A stretch of DNA of 64,000 bases from Dyella silvatica. Its GTDB lineage: Bacteria > Pseudomonadota > Gammaproteobacteria > Xanthomonadales > Rhodanobacteraceae. Made by a program: the position numbers and the translations under genes. The DNA is taken from contig NZ_JAPDPE010000001.1 of NCBI RefSeq assembly GCF_026283955.1, positions 87,913-151,912 of the forward strand, read 5' to 3'. The notes under the pieces were generated by a model. It saw only the letters and a program-made list of their open reading frames with translations. It was not told where the DNA came from and did no database searches. Below are positions 1 through 7,773 of this stretch, one piece after another (within the stretch, counting starts at the first letter, position 1; each line of letters starts with the position of its first letter).

Positions 1-273
1 GGCCATCCAGCTGGTGTGGTCGTGGGGCGAGGTGATGACCGAGGCGGCCTCCGTGACAGGCGCGAGTAACGGCAGCTTGACGGGGGTGTTGACGGTCAAG
101 CCCAGGATCAGTTGCGCACCGACCAACCACCACAGCGTGCTGCGAACAGCCGGTGACAGCCGCGGCAACCAGCGCCCCAGCAGCCACAACACGCCAATCA
201 GCAGGGCTGCTTGTATGGACGTCCAGATCAAACGGCTGAGCAAGGTGTCGGCGAGGATATCGAGCATGCTCAT
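1..273 (-). CDS. M56/BlaR1-type membrane peptidase, N-terminal part (runs off the left edge)
   Basis: Only the first 91 codons lie in the window. The protein begins MSMLDILADTLL and shows two hydrophobic stretches, about residues 12-34 and 46-63, as expected for the membrane-embedded start of BlaR1/M56 peptidases. The HExxH zinc motif would lie outside. The ATG at 273 sits one base from the stop of the upstream BlaI-type repressor, so the two are almost certainly co-transcribed and translationally coupled. In this family the membrane protein senses a signal (beta-lactam or other) and leads to cleavage of the repressor. The assignment rests mainly on the blaI partner and topology; the real ligand is unknown. 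Confidence 0.7.
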   Translation of the reverse strand, partial: MSMLDILADTLLSRLIWTSIQAALLIGVLWLLGRWLPRLSPAVRSTLWWLVGAQLILGLTVNTPVKLPLLAPVTEAASVITSPHDHTSWMA

Positions 274-274
274 C

Positions 275-661
275 TCAGGTCTCCTTGCGCCGGGACTGCA
301 ATTGCGTCACCAGGGCTTCGAGCTCGGCCAGCTCCACATCGCTGACCTCGGCGCGCTCGGACATCCAGGCGACAAAGGGCGATACCGAGCCACTGAGGGT
401 TTTCTCGACAAAGCTGCCGACGGCGCTGCGCATCACCTCGCCCGGGCCGGCGGTGACGCTATAGCGGTACATGCCCTTGAGCTGTTTGCGCTTGAGATAA
501 CCCTTGCTGCGCAGCCGTTCCATCATGGTCAGCACGGTCGAGCGGGCGAGCCCGCGCGACTCGCCAAAACTGGTGGCTACTTCGCCGACCGAGGCGTGCT
601 CGTGGTCGGCCAGGTAATGCAGGAGCGCCAGCTCCTGGTCGCCGATAGAGGGTTTGGACAT
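275..661 (-). CDS. blaI: BlaI/MecI/CopY family transcriptional repressor
   Basis: A 128-residue winged-helix repressor, the usual length for BlaI/MecI proteins. The N-terminal half has the helix-turn-helix and recognition helix (residues about 30-55, including LARSTVLTMMERLRSKGYL) and a basic wing (LKRKQLKGMYRYS). The C-terminal part (residues 75-125) fits the dimerisation and proteolysis region. It lies directly upstream of an M56/BlaR1-like gene, and two TACA-N2-TGTA operators lie in its own promoter, so autoregulation is expected. The family identification is secure; the regulon beyond this pair is not visible. Confidence 0.9.
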   Translation of the reverse strand: MSKPSIGDQELALLHYLADHEHASVGEVATSFGESRGLARSTVLTMMERLRSKGYLKRKQLKGMYRYSVTAGPGEVMRSAVGSFVEKTLSGSVSPFVAWMSERAEVSDVELAELEALVTQLQSRRKET

Positions 662-675
662 GACGCGGCATCTCG

Positions 676-693
676 TGACTACAGGTGTAGTCA
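676..693. promoter_or_regulatory. BlaI-type operator 1
   Basis: An 18-bp dyad, TGACTACA-GG-TGTAGTCA, perfect apart from the central two bases. It matches the TACAnnTGTA core of BlaI/MecI boxes and lies just upstream of the blaI start codon at 661. Confidence 0.85.
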
Positions 694-706
694 GACGCTA
701 CGCCTT

Positions 707-723
707 AACTACAGTTGTAGTCA
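707..723. promoter_or_regulatory. BlaI-type operator 2
   Basis: A second dyad with the core ACTACA-GT-TGTAGT. Its centre is 30 bp, about three helical turns, from the first box, so two dimers could bind the same face of the DNA. Confidence 0.85.
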
Positions 724-750
724 ATAGGCCGTAGGGCGGGTCATGGGTCT

Positions 751-780
751 GAAAGGAGCGGGCCGCCAGGCTGGCGGCCC
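751..780 (-). terminator. Probable terminator after nrdAB
   Basis: Read on the minus strand there is a perfect 8-bp stem (GGGCCGCC/GGCGGCCC) with a 5-nt loop, followed by GCTCCTTTC. It lies immediately after the nrdB stop. The T-run is short. Confidence 0.55.
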
Positions 781-784
781 AAGC

Positions 785-1716
785 TCAGAAGGCCATATCG
801 AAGGCCACTTCACCTTGTACGCCGACCTGGTACGCCGACACGCGGCGCTCGAAGAAGTTGGTCAACTCCTGCACGTCTTGCAGATCCATGAAGTCGAACG
901 GGTTCTTGGCGCCGTACTTCTTCGGCATGTCGAGCTGAGCCAGGCGCTGGTCGGCGCAGTATTCGAGGTACTGACGCATTTCCTTGGCCGCATGCTGTCG
1001 TCGAACAGCTCCGGCTCTTGCTCGCGCACGGTGCGCACCACTTCGAAGGCGAACGCCATGTGGCCGCTTTCGTCGCGAAACACCCAGTTGGTACCCGATG
1101 CCAGGCCATGCAGCAAACCGCGTGAACGCAAAAAGTACACGTAGGCGAACGCGGCATAGAAGAACAAACCCTCGATGCAGGCAGCGAAGCAGATCAGGTT
1201 GAGCAGGAACTGCTGCCGATGCTCGCGGGTTTCCAGCCGGCGCAGGCCCTGGATGGAGTCGATCCATTTAAAGCAGAACTCGCCCTTCTGGCGAATCGAG
1301 GGAATGTTCTCGATGGCGTCGAAGGCTTTGTTGCGCTCGGTCGGGTCGGGGATATAGGTGTCGAGCAAGGTCAGATAAAACTGCACATGCAGCGCTTCTT
1401 CGTACAGCTGGCGCGACAAATACATGCGCGCCTCGGGCGCATTGATGTGCTGGTACAGGTTAAGCACCAGGTTGTTCGAGACGATGGTGTCGCCGGTGGC
1501 GAAGAAGGCGACCAGGCGATGAATCAAATGGCGATCGGCATCGGACATCTTCGACTTGAGGTCGGTGACGTCGAGCGAGAAATCCACTTCGTCCACCGTC
1601 CACGTGTTCTTGATGGCGTTGCGATACATCTCGTAGAACTCGGGATAACGCATCGGGCGCAGCGTCAGCTCGAAGCCGGGGTCGAGAATATGCGAGTCGC
1701 GAGTCGTGGTGGACAT
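785..1716 (-). pseudogene. nrdB: Ribonucleotide reductase class Ia beta subunit, broken by internal deletion and frameshift
   Basis: Residues 1-242, from ATG 1716, read as a class Ia small subunit. They contain the diiron/tyrosyl-radical helices: EEALHVQFY supplies Glu, His and the radical Tyr, CIEGLFF a Glu, and DESGHMAFA a Glu and His. After ELFDDSM the frame runs into unrelated sequence. The true C-terminus resumes in another frame at AKEMRQYLEYCADQRLAQ and runs to GEVAFDMAF at 785. From family knowledge about 25-30 residues are missing between the blocks, so this is a deletion that also shifts frame, not a one-base slip. GCATGC lies at the junction (990-995). The C-terminal tail that docks on NrdA can no longer be made in frame. 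It lies downstream of nrdA in the same operon. It may be a real mutation or an assembly error. Confidence 0.85.
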
Positions 1717-1748
1717 GGGTATTCCTAAGCAAAGATGGAGCGGCTATC

Positions 1749-1893
1749 TCCCTCCCCTGCGTGCAGCAGGGGAGGGCCGGGGTGGGGTGAAGCCCGGCAC
1801 CATGCGATGTCGTCGCAAGGGCTTAGCCCCTCCCAACCTTCCCCTGCTAGTGCCGAAAAGGGACTCCCTTCGGTCGCAGGGGGAGGGCGGTGT
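1749..1893. repeat. Dispersed CCCTCCCCTGC/GCAGGGGAGGG intergenic repeats (two copies)
   Basis: Two imperfect palindromes fill the nrdA-nrdB gap. One is CCCTCCCCTGC...GCAGGGGAGGG followed by CCGGGGTGGGGT; the other has arms CTTCCCCTGC and GCAGGGGGAGGG around a longer loop. Related copies are at 6461-6562 and 45388-45432. They can form strong hairpins in the nrdAB transcript. Confidence 0.75.
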
Positions 1894-1898
1894 CGGTG

Positions 1899-4424
1899 TT
1901 ACTGGCAGGCTTCGCAGTACTCGGGGTTTTCCAGTGAGCAGAACACCGCGGCATTGGCCTGGTCTTGTGCGATCGCCGACGGGTCGGCGATCGGCGCACT
2001 GGTTTTTGCCGGCGCCGTTACCGTGGTCTTGGTGATGCGGGTGGCTGGACGCGAGCGCAGGTAATAGGTGGTTTTGACACCGGCCTTCCACGCATACATA
2101 TACATCGAGCTGAGCTGACCGATGTTCGGGTTTTCCATGAACAGGTTCAGCGACTGGCTTTGATCGATATACGCACCGCGCGCGGCGGCAAGTTCGATCA
2201 AGGCCTTCTGCGGCAGTTCCCACACGGTGCGGTAAATCGAGCGCAGCCGCTCGGGAATCGCCGTGATGCCTTGAATCGAGCCTTCGTCCAGCTTGATCGC
2301 ATCACGAATTTCCGCGGTCCACAGGCCCAGCGTCTTCAGCTCGTCGACCAGGTAACGGTTGACCACCAGGAAGTCGCCCGACAGCGTTTCGCGCTTGAAC
2401 AGGTTGCTGACCTGCGGCTCGATGCACTCATAGCAACCGGCGATCGAGGCGATCGTGGCGGTGGGGGCGATGGCGATCAACAGCGAGTTGCGCAGGCCGT
2501 GGGCCTTGATCTTCTCGCGCAAGGCATCCCAACGCGCACTGTCGTGCGGCTGTGCCTGCGTCCAGTAGTCGAACTGCAGTTCGCCATTGGCCGCGCGGCT
2601 TTCGGCAAAGCCCGGATGCGCACCGGCCTGCTCGGCCATCTCGTTGGACATCGACAAGGCGTTGAAATAAATCTCTTCGGCAATGCGTGTCGACAGTGCC
2701 AAGGCTTCGGCCGAGTCGAACGGCATGCGCAGTTTGAAGAACACATCCTGCAAGCCCATCACACCCAGGCCGACCGGGCGCCATTTGCGATTGGCGGTGG
2801 CGGCGGTATCGATCGGATAGAAGTTGAGATCGATCACCCGGTCCAGCTGACGCACAGCAGTACGCGCGGTGGCGGCGAGTTTCTCGAAATCGAACGCGCC
2901 ATCGACCACATGCCGGGCCAGATTGATCGAGCCGAGGTTGCACACTGCCGTTTCGCCATCCGAGGTGACTTCCAGAATCTCGGTGCACAGGTTCGACAAG
3001 TGGATGACGTTCTCGGGTTTGGCCGTCTGGTTGCTGGTGGCGTTGCTGCGATCCTTGAAAGTAATCCAGCCATTGCCGGTCTGCGCCAGCGTGCGCAGCA
3101 TGCGGGCATACAGTTCGCGAGCCTTGACCTTTTTCGAGGCGATGCCGTTGGCTTCGGCTTCGCGATAAGCGCGCTCGAAGGTCTCGCCCCAGCTATCGAC
3201 GAAGTGCGGCACGATTTTCGGATCGAACAGCGACCAGTCGCCGTCGCTCTCGACCCGGCGCATGAATTCGTCGGGAATCCAGTTGGCCAGGTTGAGGTTG
3301 TGCGTGCGGCGGGCTTCGTCGCCGGTGTTGTCGCGCAGTTCGAGGAACTCCTCGATGTCTGCATGCCATGGCTCCAGGTAAACGCAGGCCGCGCCTTTGC
3401 GCTTGCCGCCCTGGTTGACCGCGGCCACCGAGGCGTCCAGGGTCTTCAGCCACGGTACCAGGCCGTTGGAGTGACCGTTGGTGCCCTTGATCAGCGAACC
3501 GCGCGAACGCACCCGCGAGTAGGCCAGGCCAATGCCGCCGGCGAACTTGCTGAGCTTGGCCACGTCGGCGTACTTGTCGTAGATCGACTCCAGCGAATCG
3601 GTCGGCGAGTCGAGCAAGAAGCAGGAGCTGAGCTGTTCGTGGGTGGTGCCGGCGTTGAACAGCGTCGGCGAGCTGGCGATATATTCCAGCGACGACAACA
3701 AGCGGTACAGCTCCAGCGTCTCGCCGATTTCATTGCCGCCCAGGGCGCAGGCGATACGCATGAAGAAATACTGCGGCGTCTCGATGACTTTGCGCTGTTG
3801 CGGATGACGCAACAGATAGCGGTCATACACCGTGCGCAGGCCGAAATACTCGAAGCGGCGGGTCGCCAGCGGATCGATCGCGTCATTGAGCTTGCGTGCG
3901 TTGGCCGCCACGAAGTCGCGCAGGCGTGCATTGAGAATGCCCAGTTCCGCACCGCGTGCGATCGACTGCGAATAGCTCTGGATTTCCTGACCGCTGACTT
4001 CTTTGTCGATAAACGCACCCAGCAGGCGCGCGGCGAGCTGGCCGTATTCCGGCTCTTCGGCGGTCAGTGCGGCCGAGGTGCGGATGGACAGTTCGTCCAG
4101 CTCTTGGGTGCTGGCGCCGTCATACAGGCCGCCGATGGTTTTCAATGCCACGCGCAGCGGATCGACGCCGTGCAGGCCTTCGCCGCTGCGGGTGACCGCG
4201 CGGACGATCTTATTGACGTCGACGATTTCATGGCCGCCGTTGCGCTTGGTCACGCGCATCTGGCCGGGATTATGGGGAGGGGTCAAAGCAAAAGGGGCTT
4301 CCATGGCCGGTGTTGGTTTGCTTTCGGGCATGGCCGCGTTCGCCTCATGGGCGTCGGCGACAACGGCGGATGCGTCCACACCAGCGGCAGTGCGTTCGCG
4401 CGTGGTGGTATCAAGAGGTTGCAT
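1899..4424 (-). CDS. nrdA: Ribonucleoside-diphosphate reductase class Ia, alpha subunit
   Basis: An 841-residue catalytic subunit that reduces ribonucleoside diphosphates. An ATP-cone allosteric domain lies near residues 55-145 (MRVTKRNGGHEIVDVNKIV). The active site has NLCTE (Asn, radical Cys, Glu) and the redox Cys pair in SSCFLL and TAVCNLGS. The C-terminus ends in CEACQ, the swinging CxxC reduced by thioredoxin or glutaredoxin. ATG 4424 is chosen because GGAG lies about 8 nt upstream; the frame is open further upstream but that part is leader. A cobalamin riboswitch lies about 160 nt ahead, so B12 probably represses expression. nrdB follows and is damaged. Confidence 0.96.
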   Translation of the reverse strand: MQPLDTTTRERTAAGVDASAVVADAHEANAAMPESKPTPAMEAPFALTPPHNPGQMRVTKRNGGHEIVDVNKIVRAVTRSGEGLHGVDPLRVALKTIGGLYDGASTQELDELSIRTSAALTAEEPEYGQLAARLLGAFIDKEVSGQEIQSYSQSIARGAELGILNARLRDFVAANARKLNDAIDPLATRRFEYFGLRTVYDRYLLRHPQQRKVIETPQYFFMRIACALGGNEIGETLELYRLLSSLEYIASSPTLFNAGTTHEQLSSCFLLDSPTDSLESIYDKYADVAKLSKFAGGIGLAYSRVRSRGSLIKGTNGHSNGLVPWLKTLDASVAAVNQGGKRKGAACVYLEPWHADIEEFLELRDNTGDEARRTHNLNLANWIPDEFMRRVESDGDWSLFDPKIVPHFVDSWGETFERAYREAEANGIASKKVKARELYARMLRTLAQTGNGWITFKDRSNATSNQTAKPENVIHLSNLCTEILEVTSDGETAVCNLGSINLARHVVDGAFDFEKLAATARTAVRQLDRVIDLNFYPIDTAATANRKWRPVGLGVMGLQDVFFKLRMPFDSAEALALSTRIAEEIYFNALSMSNEMAEQAGAHPGFAESRAANGELQFDYWTQAQPHDSARWDALREKIKAHGLRNSLLIAIAPTATIASIAGCYECIEPQVSNLFKRETLSGDFLVVNRYLVDELKTLGLWTAEIRDAIKLDEGSIQGITAIPERLRSIYRTVWELPQKALIELAAARGAYIDQSQSLNLFMENPNIGQLSSMYMYAWKAGVKTTYYLRSRPATRITKTTVTAPAKTSAPIADPSAIAQDQANAAVFCSLENPEYCEACQ

Positions 4425-4502
4425 GGCATCGCTCCGAGAATGAATCAAACGCCTGCTCCCGAGCGCAGGGCTGAAGTAGTGGCTAGCAGGGACGGTCGGT
4501 CG

Positions 4503-4520
4503 GCGGGGCTGACGCCCCGC
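4503..4520. other. Stem-loop between riboswitch and nrdA
   Basis: A perfect 7-bp stem (GCGGGGC/GCCCCGC) with a 4-nt loop lies between the riboswitch and the nrdA start codon. No T-run follows on the minus strand, so a simple intrinsic terminator is unlikely. It could be part of the riboswitch expression platform. Confidence 0.4.
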
Positions 4521-4585
4521 AGCACGACGCGCCTCCCCGCGGAAGCCGCCACCACTCATCGCAGCGCTGAAAGACTGCGATGTGT

Positions 4586-4768
4586 CGGCAGGTCTTCGGA
4601 CTCGCGGACATGAGCCTTTCGGCTCGCCTACTTGTCCCCGCTTCCCAGCCGCTGCTGGCCAGTGCTATGGGGGCTTTCGTTTCCACTTACCGCTGCGGGG
4701 CAGTCCCGGATTCACACCGGATTCCCTATTAAGCCGATCCGACCGTAGGTCTGAGAAAGGCACCGACA
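4586..4768 (-). ncRNA. Cobalamin (AdoCbl) riboswitch upstream of nrdA
   Basis: On the minus strand the conserved B12-element blocks occur in order: GGTGCC at the 5' end (4759-4764), GGGAATCCGGTGTGAATCC, GACTGCCCCGCAGCGGTAAG (a form of the CCGCnACTGT-like core), GCCCCCATAGCACTGG, and the closing GAGTCCGAAGACCTGCCG at 4586. These are hallmarks of the Rfam cobalamin family. Position and strand make nrdA the target. In this family B12 binding lowers expression, which for nrdAB would favour a B12-dependent class II reductase when the cofactor is available. Confidence 0.92.
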
Positions 4769-4813
4769 GGGCACAACATATCGGGTGCCAGGGGGCGGGT
4801 CAACCCAATAACT

Positions 4814-4834
4814 TGTGGATATGTCGGTGGATAA
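4814..4834. promoter_or_regulatory. Two DnaA-box-like nonamers upstream of nrdA
   Basis: Read on the minus strand, 4822-4814 is ATATCCACA and 4834-4826 is TTATCCACC. Each has one mismatch to the TTATCCACA DnaA box, and they are 12 bp apart in the same orientation. DnaA regulation of nrdAB is established in E. coli; here it is inferred from sequence only. Confidence 0.45.
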
Positions 4835-4935
4835 GCCGCTTCACCCCAGCTGTGACGCGAGCTTGGCCGATCGCAAAAAAAGTTCTTGGGCGGGTCGCCT
4901 GATCCGGCGAAGCGGAGCGGATGACCTAGCTGATG

Positions 4936-5919
4936 TCAGGCTAAGGTGATGACCGCCAGGGAGGTCTCGGTGACCACGGCGAAACGCGGGTGGGTGGGGT
5001 GGACCGCAATGATCGGGCGGGGATGGGGCCAGAGACCGTGCTCGGCGGCCGGGGCATGGTGAATCTTCAGCTCTGGCCACGCCAGCTGAGTCAGGCCATC
5101 GGGCGTACTCCAGCGCAAATCCTCCTCAACATATACAAGGCCGCCCGCGCAGGGGTAGAGCGGGCCGAGCGGATTCCAGTCGCGCTGGCGTTGACTCCAG
5201 GCGTGTCGAGCCAGGGACCAGATGCCGGATTCACCAGCGCCGAGATCGTCGGATTCGTCATCGAGTTCGTCTTCATCGTTGGTCGTGACCACGATGTGCT
5301 GCGCATCGTGCCAGCCGGCGCTGGCTACTTGGCCATTTATCGGTGGCGCAAGGTCAGCGCTATCGAGTGATGCAGGTTGGCTCAGCGCTTCGGCGACGTC
5401 ATAAACATGCAGCACATTCCATGGATGCCAGACCCAGCCAGCCGAGAGCAGATAACGCCCATCGGGGCTGAATTGCAGGCGCGAATGGAATACATCGATA
5501 GCCTCGCTTTCGCGTTGGGTCAGCCGCTGGCCCTCGGCGAGCGTCTCTATCTCGATGCGGTTGTAACTGTCGGGGCAGTGCGCCATGACCTCGCGGCCGT
5601 CAGGCAGCATGCCCAGGGCAACGGGGTAATCGTAGGCATCGGCGAAATAGAAGCTGCGATTGATCTCGCGCAGGACGTGACCGTGTTCGAGTACCAGCCC
5701 TTTAGTTTGCCGGTCGGCATAGATCACGCTGAAACGGCCCGATGGCGAACCTACCGCGCGACCGAACGAGTACGCGTAGTTGACTACAGCCGAGGGTTCA
5801 GCGCCGCTGGCCAGCCACCGGCGCCCTCCACCGACCCAGTCCACCAGTTCGTTGCCTTCCCAGATCAGTGACTGAGGCCGCGTCCGGGTGGGTAAATGCT
5901 CGATACCTGCTTTTTTCAC
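4936..5919 (-). CDS. Unknown protein, possible beta-propeller
   Basis: 327 residues with no signal peptide or membrane segment. Repeated blade-like stretches such as GSPSGRFSVIYAD, LQFSPDGRYLLSAGW and VHPTHPRFAVVTE suggest a WD40/YVTN-like propeller. There is an acidic insert near residues 215-230 (EDELDDESDD). It starts at GTG 5919, with AGGA about 9 nt upstream and no better ATG. The gene stands alone between nrdA and an exported protein gene. I do not recognise the family, and the propeller call is inference from the repeat pattern. Confidence 0.7.
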   Translation of the reverse strand: MKKAGIEHLPTRTRPQSLIWEGNELVDWVGGGRRWLASGAEPSAVVNYAYSFGRAVGSPSGRFSVIYADRQTKGLVLEHGHVLREINRSFYFADAYDYPVALGMLPDGREVMAHCPDSYNRIEIETLAEGQRLTQRESEAIDVFHSRLQFSPDGRYLLSAGWVWHPWNVLHVYDVAEALSQPASLDSADLAPPINGQVASAGWHDAQHIVVTTNDEDELDDESDDLGAGESGIWSLARHAWSQRQRDWNPLGPLYPCAGGLVYVEEDLRWSTPDGLTQLAWPELKIHHAPAAEHGLWPHPRPIIAVHPTHPRFAVVTETSLAVITLA

Positions 5920-5966
5920 GATGTCGCTTCCTGCGATGGGGCTCTGGCCGTTAAGTCAAGATGGCC

Positions 5967-6350
5967 TCAAGGCACGATGCTGACGTCGATCTCGATCGGG
6001 TAGGGCACCGGTTTTTCGGGTGGGGTGGGCAGGGTCCAGCTGGCGAACTGGCCGGCGAAGCAGTTGGCGACCGGAGTGGCCGGGAAGACGTCGACATGCG
6101 CGGGCTTGCCATCGGCCTGCACCTCGCTGACCAGGGTGAACGGCGCTTTGTTGGCCGGGGCGTTGCTGTCGATGCAGGCTTTCAGCGCATTGGTGGTCGG
6201 GTTGCCGATCTTGGCCCAGAGCTGGGTCTGGTAGGTCGAGCCGGCGGCGGTGGCTTCGGTCAGTTTGGCCTGGGTCACGCGCGAGGCGAAGCTGTTTTGA
6301 GATGCGTCGGTGGGGGCGAGCAACAGGGCGGCGGCAAGCAAGATCGACAT
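5967..6350 (-). CDS. Small exported protein of unknown function
   Basis: About 127 residues from ATG 6350; a GTG at 6380 would add 10. The N-terminus MSILLAAALLLAPTDAS looks like a Sec signal peptide. The mature part has two cysteines (KACIDS and ANCFAG) that could form a disulphide. The C-terminal pattern (VANCFAGQF...LPTPP...PIEIDVSI) faintly resembles the AgmX/TonB-like C-terminal fold; this is a guess. No operon partner is obvious. Confidence 0.65.
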   Translation of the reverse strand: MSILLAAALLLAPTDASQNSFASRVTQAKLTEATAAGSTYQTQLWAKIGNPTTNALKACIDSNAPANKAPFTLVSEVQADGKPAHVDVFPATPVANCFAGQFASWTLPTPPEKPVPYPIEIDVSIVP

Positions 6351-6460
6351 GGCGGGTATCCAGGCGGGTGAGTGGCGCACGTTAGCAGTTCTGCCGGGGA
6401 TGCTCTGCTGGCAGGGGCGTGCGCGGGGTGATCAGTGTGTTCACTTCATGGGCGAGAGCG

Positions 6461-6562
6461 CACCCCCTCCCGGCCTCCCCCTGCAGACAGGGGGAGGAGC
6501 TACAGCTTGCTTCGTTTGGACTCCCTCCCCTGCTTGCAGGGGAGGGCTGGGGAGGGGTCAAG
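6461..6562. repeat. Dispersed CCCTCCCCTGC/GCAGGGGAGGG intergenic repeat (two copies)
   Basis: Two palindromic units: CCTCCCCCTGC...AGGGGGAGG near 6475-6498, then CCCTCCCCTGCTTGCAGGGGAGGG followed by CTGGGGAGGGGT. It lies between two genes on the same strand and belongs to the family at 1749-1893 and 45388-45432. Confidence 0.75.
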
Positions 6563-6612
6563 CTTGCAGCAGGTTTAGGCACAAGCCATAAGACACAAGC
6601 GTAGGCTTAACC

Positions 6613-7728
6613 TCAGTCCGCCCGATGCTCTAGCGCCAGGTATTCCTCGCTTTGCATTTCGATCAGGCGCGATTCGGTGCGGCCGAACTCGGCGCGCAAA
6701 CGCTCGCCGTCGTACAGTTCGGTGATCGGCGCGGCGGCTGACAGCACCAGCTTGACGTGGCGGTCGTAGAACTCATCCACCAGCAGCACGAAGCGTTTGG
6801 CGGCGTCCTCGCTGTAGATACTGAATTGCGGCACGTTGGAGACGATGATGGCCGGGCCGGCCTTGGCCAGTTCGATGTAGTCGGCGACCGCACGCGGGCC
6901 TTCGCACAGGTCGGGAAAGTCGAACCAGAGAATATTGTCGGCGCGTTTGCGCAACGGAATGGGGCGGTCGTTGATGGTGATGTCGCCACCGTCCTGCGCC
7001 TCGCCCTGCGCCTGGGTGGTGAAAATCCGGGTCAGCGCACGCTCGGCCTCGACCCCGGGCGGGGTGTGATAAACCGGGGCTTGCGACAAAGCACGCAAAC
7101 GCCAGTCGTGCGCCGAAATCATTTCGACGACATGGCAATGCTTTTCGATCAAGGCGATGGCGGGCAGAAAGCGCGCGCGCTGCAAGCCGTCTTTGTACAA
7201 GTTGGCCGGCGCGGTATTGGAGGTGGTGACCAGGCTGACGCCGCGTTCGGTAAGTGCTTGCAGCAGCGTGGCGAGAATCATCGCATCGCCGATGTCGTTG
7301 ACCAGGAATTCGTCCAGGCACAGCACGCGGCAGCGGCCGGCGATGCCGGCAGCCACATCGAGCAGCGGGTCTTGCCGCTCGCCGAGGGCGCGCAGGCTTT
7401 CGTGCACCTCGCCCATGAAGCGGTGATAGTGGCGGCGCAGCGCGATACCCGGCGGCAGGCTGGAGACGAACAAATCCATCAAAAAGGTTTTGCCGCGGCC
7501 GACACTGCCCCATAGATACAGGCCGGGCACCAGCGCGGTCGATTCGTTGCCGAGCAGTGATTTCAGCCGCCCGAACAAGCCATTGCTTTCGGGGGCGGCG
7601 GTCAGCGCGGCATACATGCGGTCGAACTCGGGCAGCAGCATTTGCTGCGCCGGGTCGGCTTCCCAGCGGTGTGCGGCAATGCCTTCCTGATAACGCGCGC
7701 TGGGCGCGATGGATGGGTTTTCACTCAT
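6613..7728 (-). CDS. zapE: Cell division protein ZapE (AFG1-like ATPase)
   Basis: 371 residues, the normal size for ZapE/YhcM. A Walker A motif (GSVGRGKTFLMD) lies near residue 75 and a Walker B (RVLCLDEFLVNDIGDA) near residue 135, followed by TTSNTAPANLY and the RFLPAI segment typical of AFG1 ATPases. In E. coli ZapE interacts with FtsZ at the constricting ring. The ATG at 7728 directly precedes the conserved N-terminus. Confidence 0.93.
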   Translation of the reverse strand: MSENPSIAPSARYQEGIAAHRWEADPAQQMLLPEFDRMYAALTAAPESNGLFGRLKSLLGNESTALVPGLYLWGSVGRGKTFLMDLFVSSLPPGIALRRHYHRFMGEVHESLRALGERQDPLLDVAAGIAGRCRVLCLDEFLVNDIGDAMILATLLQALTERGVSLVTTSNTAPANLYKDGLQRARFLPAIALIEKHCHVVEMISAHDWRLRALSQAPVYHTPPGVEAERALTRIFTTQAQGEAQDGGDITINDRPIPLRKRADNILWFDFPDLCEGPRAVADYIELAKAGPAIIVSNVPQFSIYSEDAAKRFVLLVDEFYDRHVKLVLSAAAPITELYDGERLRAEFGRTESRLIEMQSEEYLALEHRAD

Positions 7729-7773
7729 AGGGTTTGCTGGGGCTCTACAGCTCAGGCGGGCGCGGCTTTGCGC

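Noticed and set aside
985..1000. Programmed ribosomal frameshift in nrdB
   Set aside because: Homologous sequence is missing at the switch and no slippery heptamer or downstream pseudoknot is evident, so a deletion explains it better.
1965..4613. An 882-codon open frame on the plus strand opposite nrdA, and a similar 591-codon frame opposite icd (21036-22811)
   Set aside because: Both are antisense shadows of well-supported genes in high-GC DNA, with no domain, ribosome site or plausible composition.
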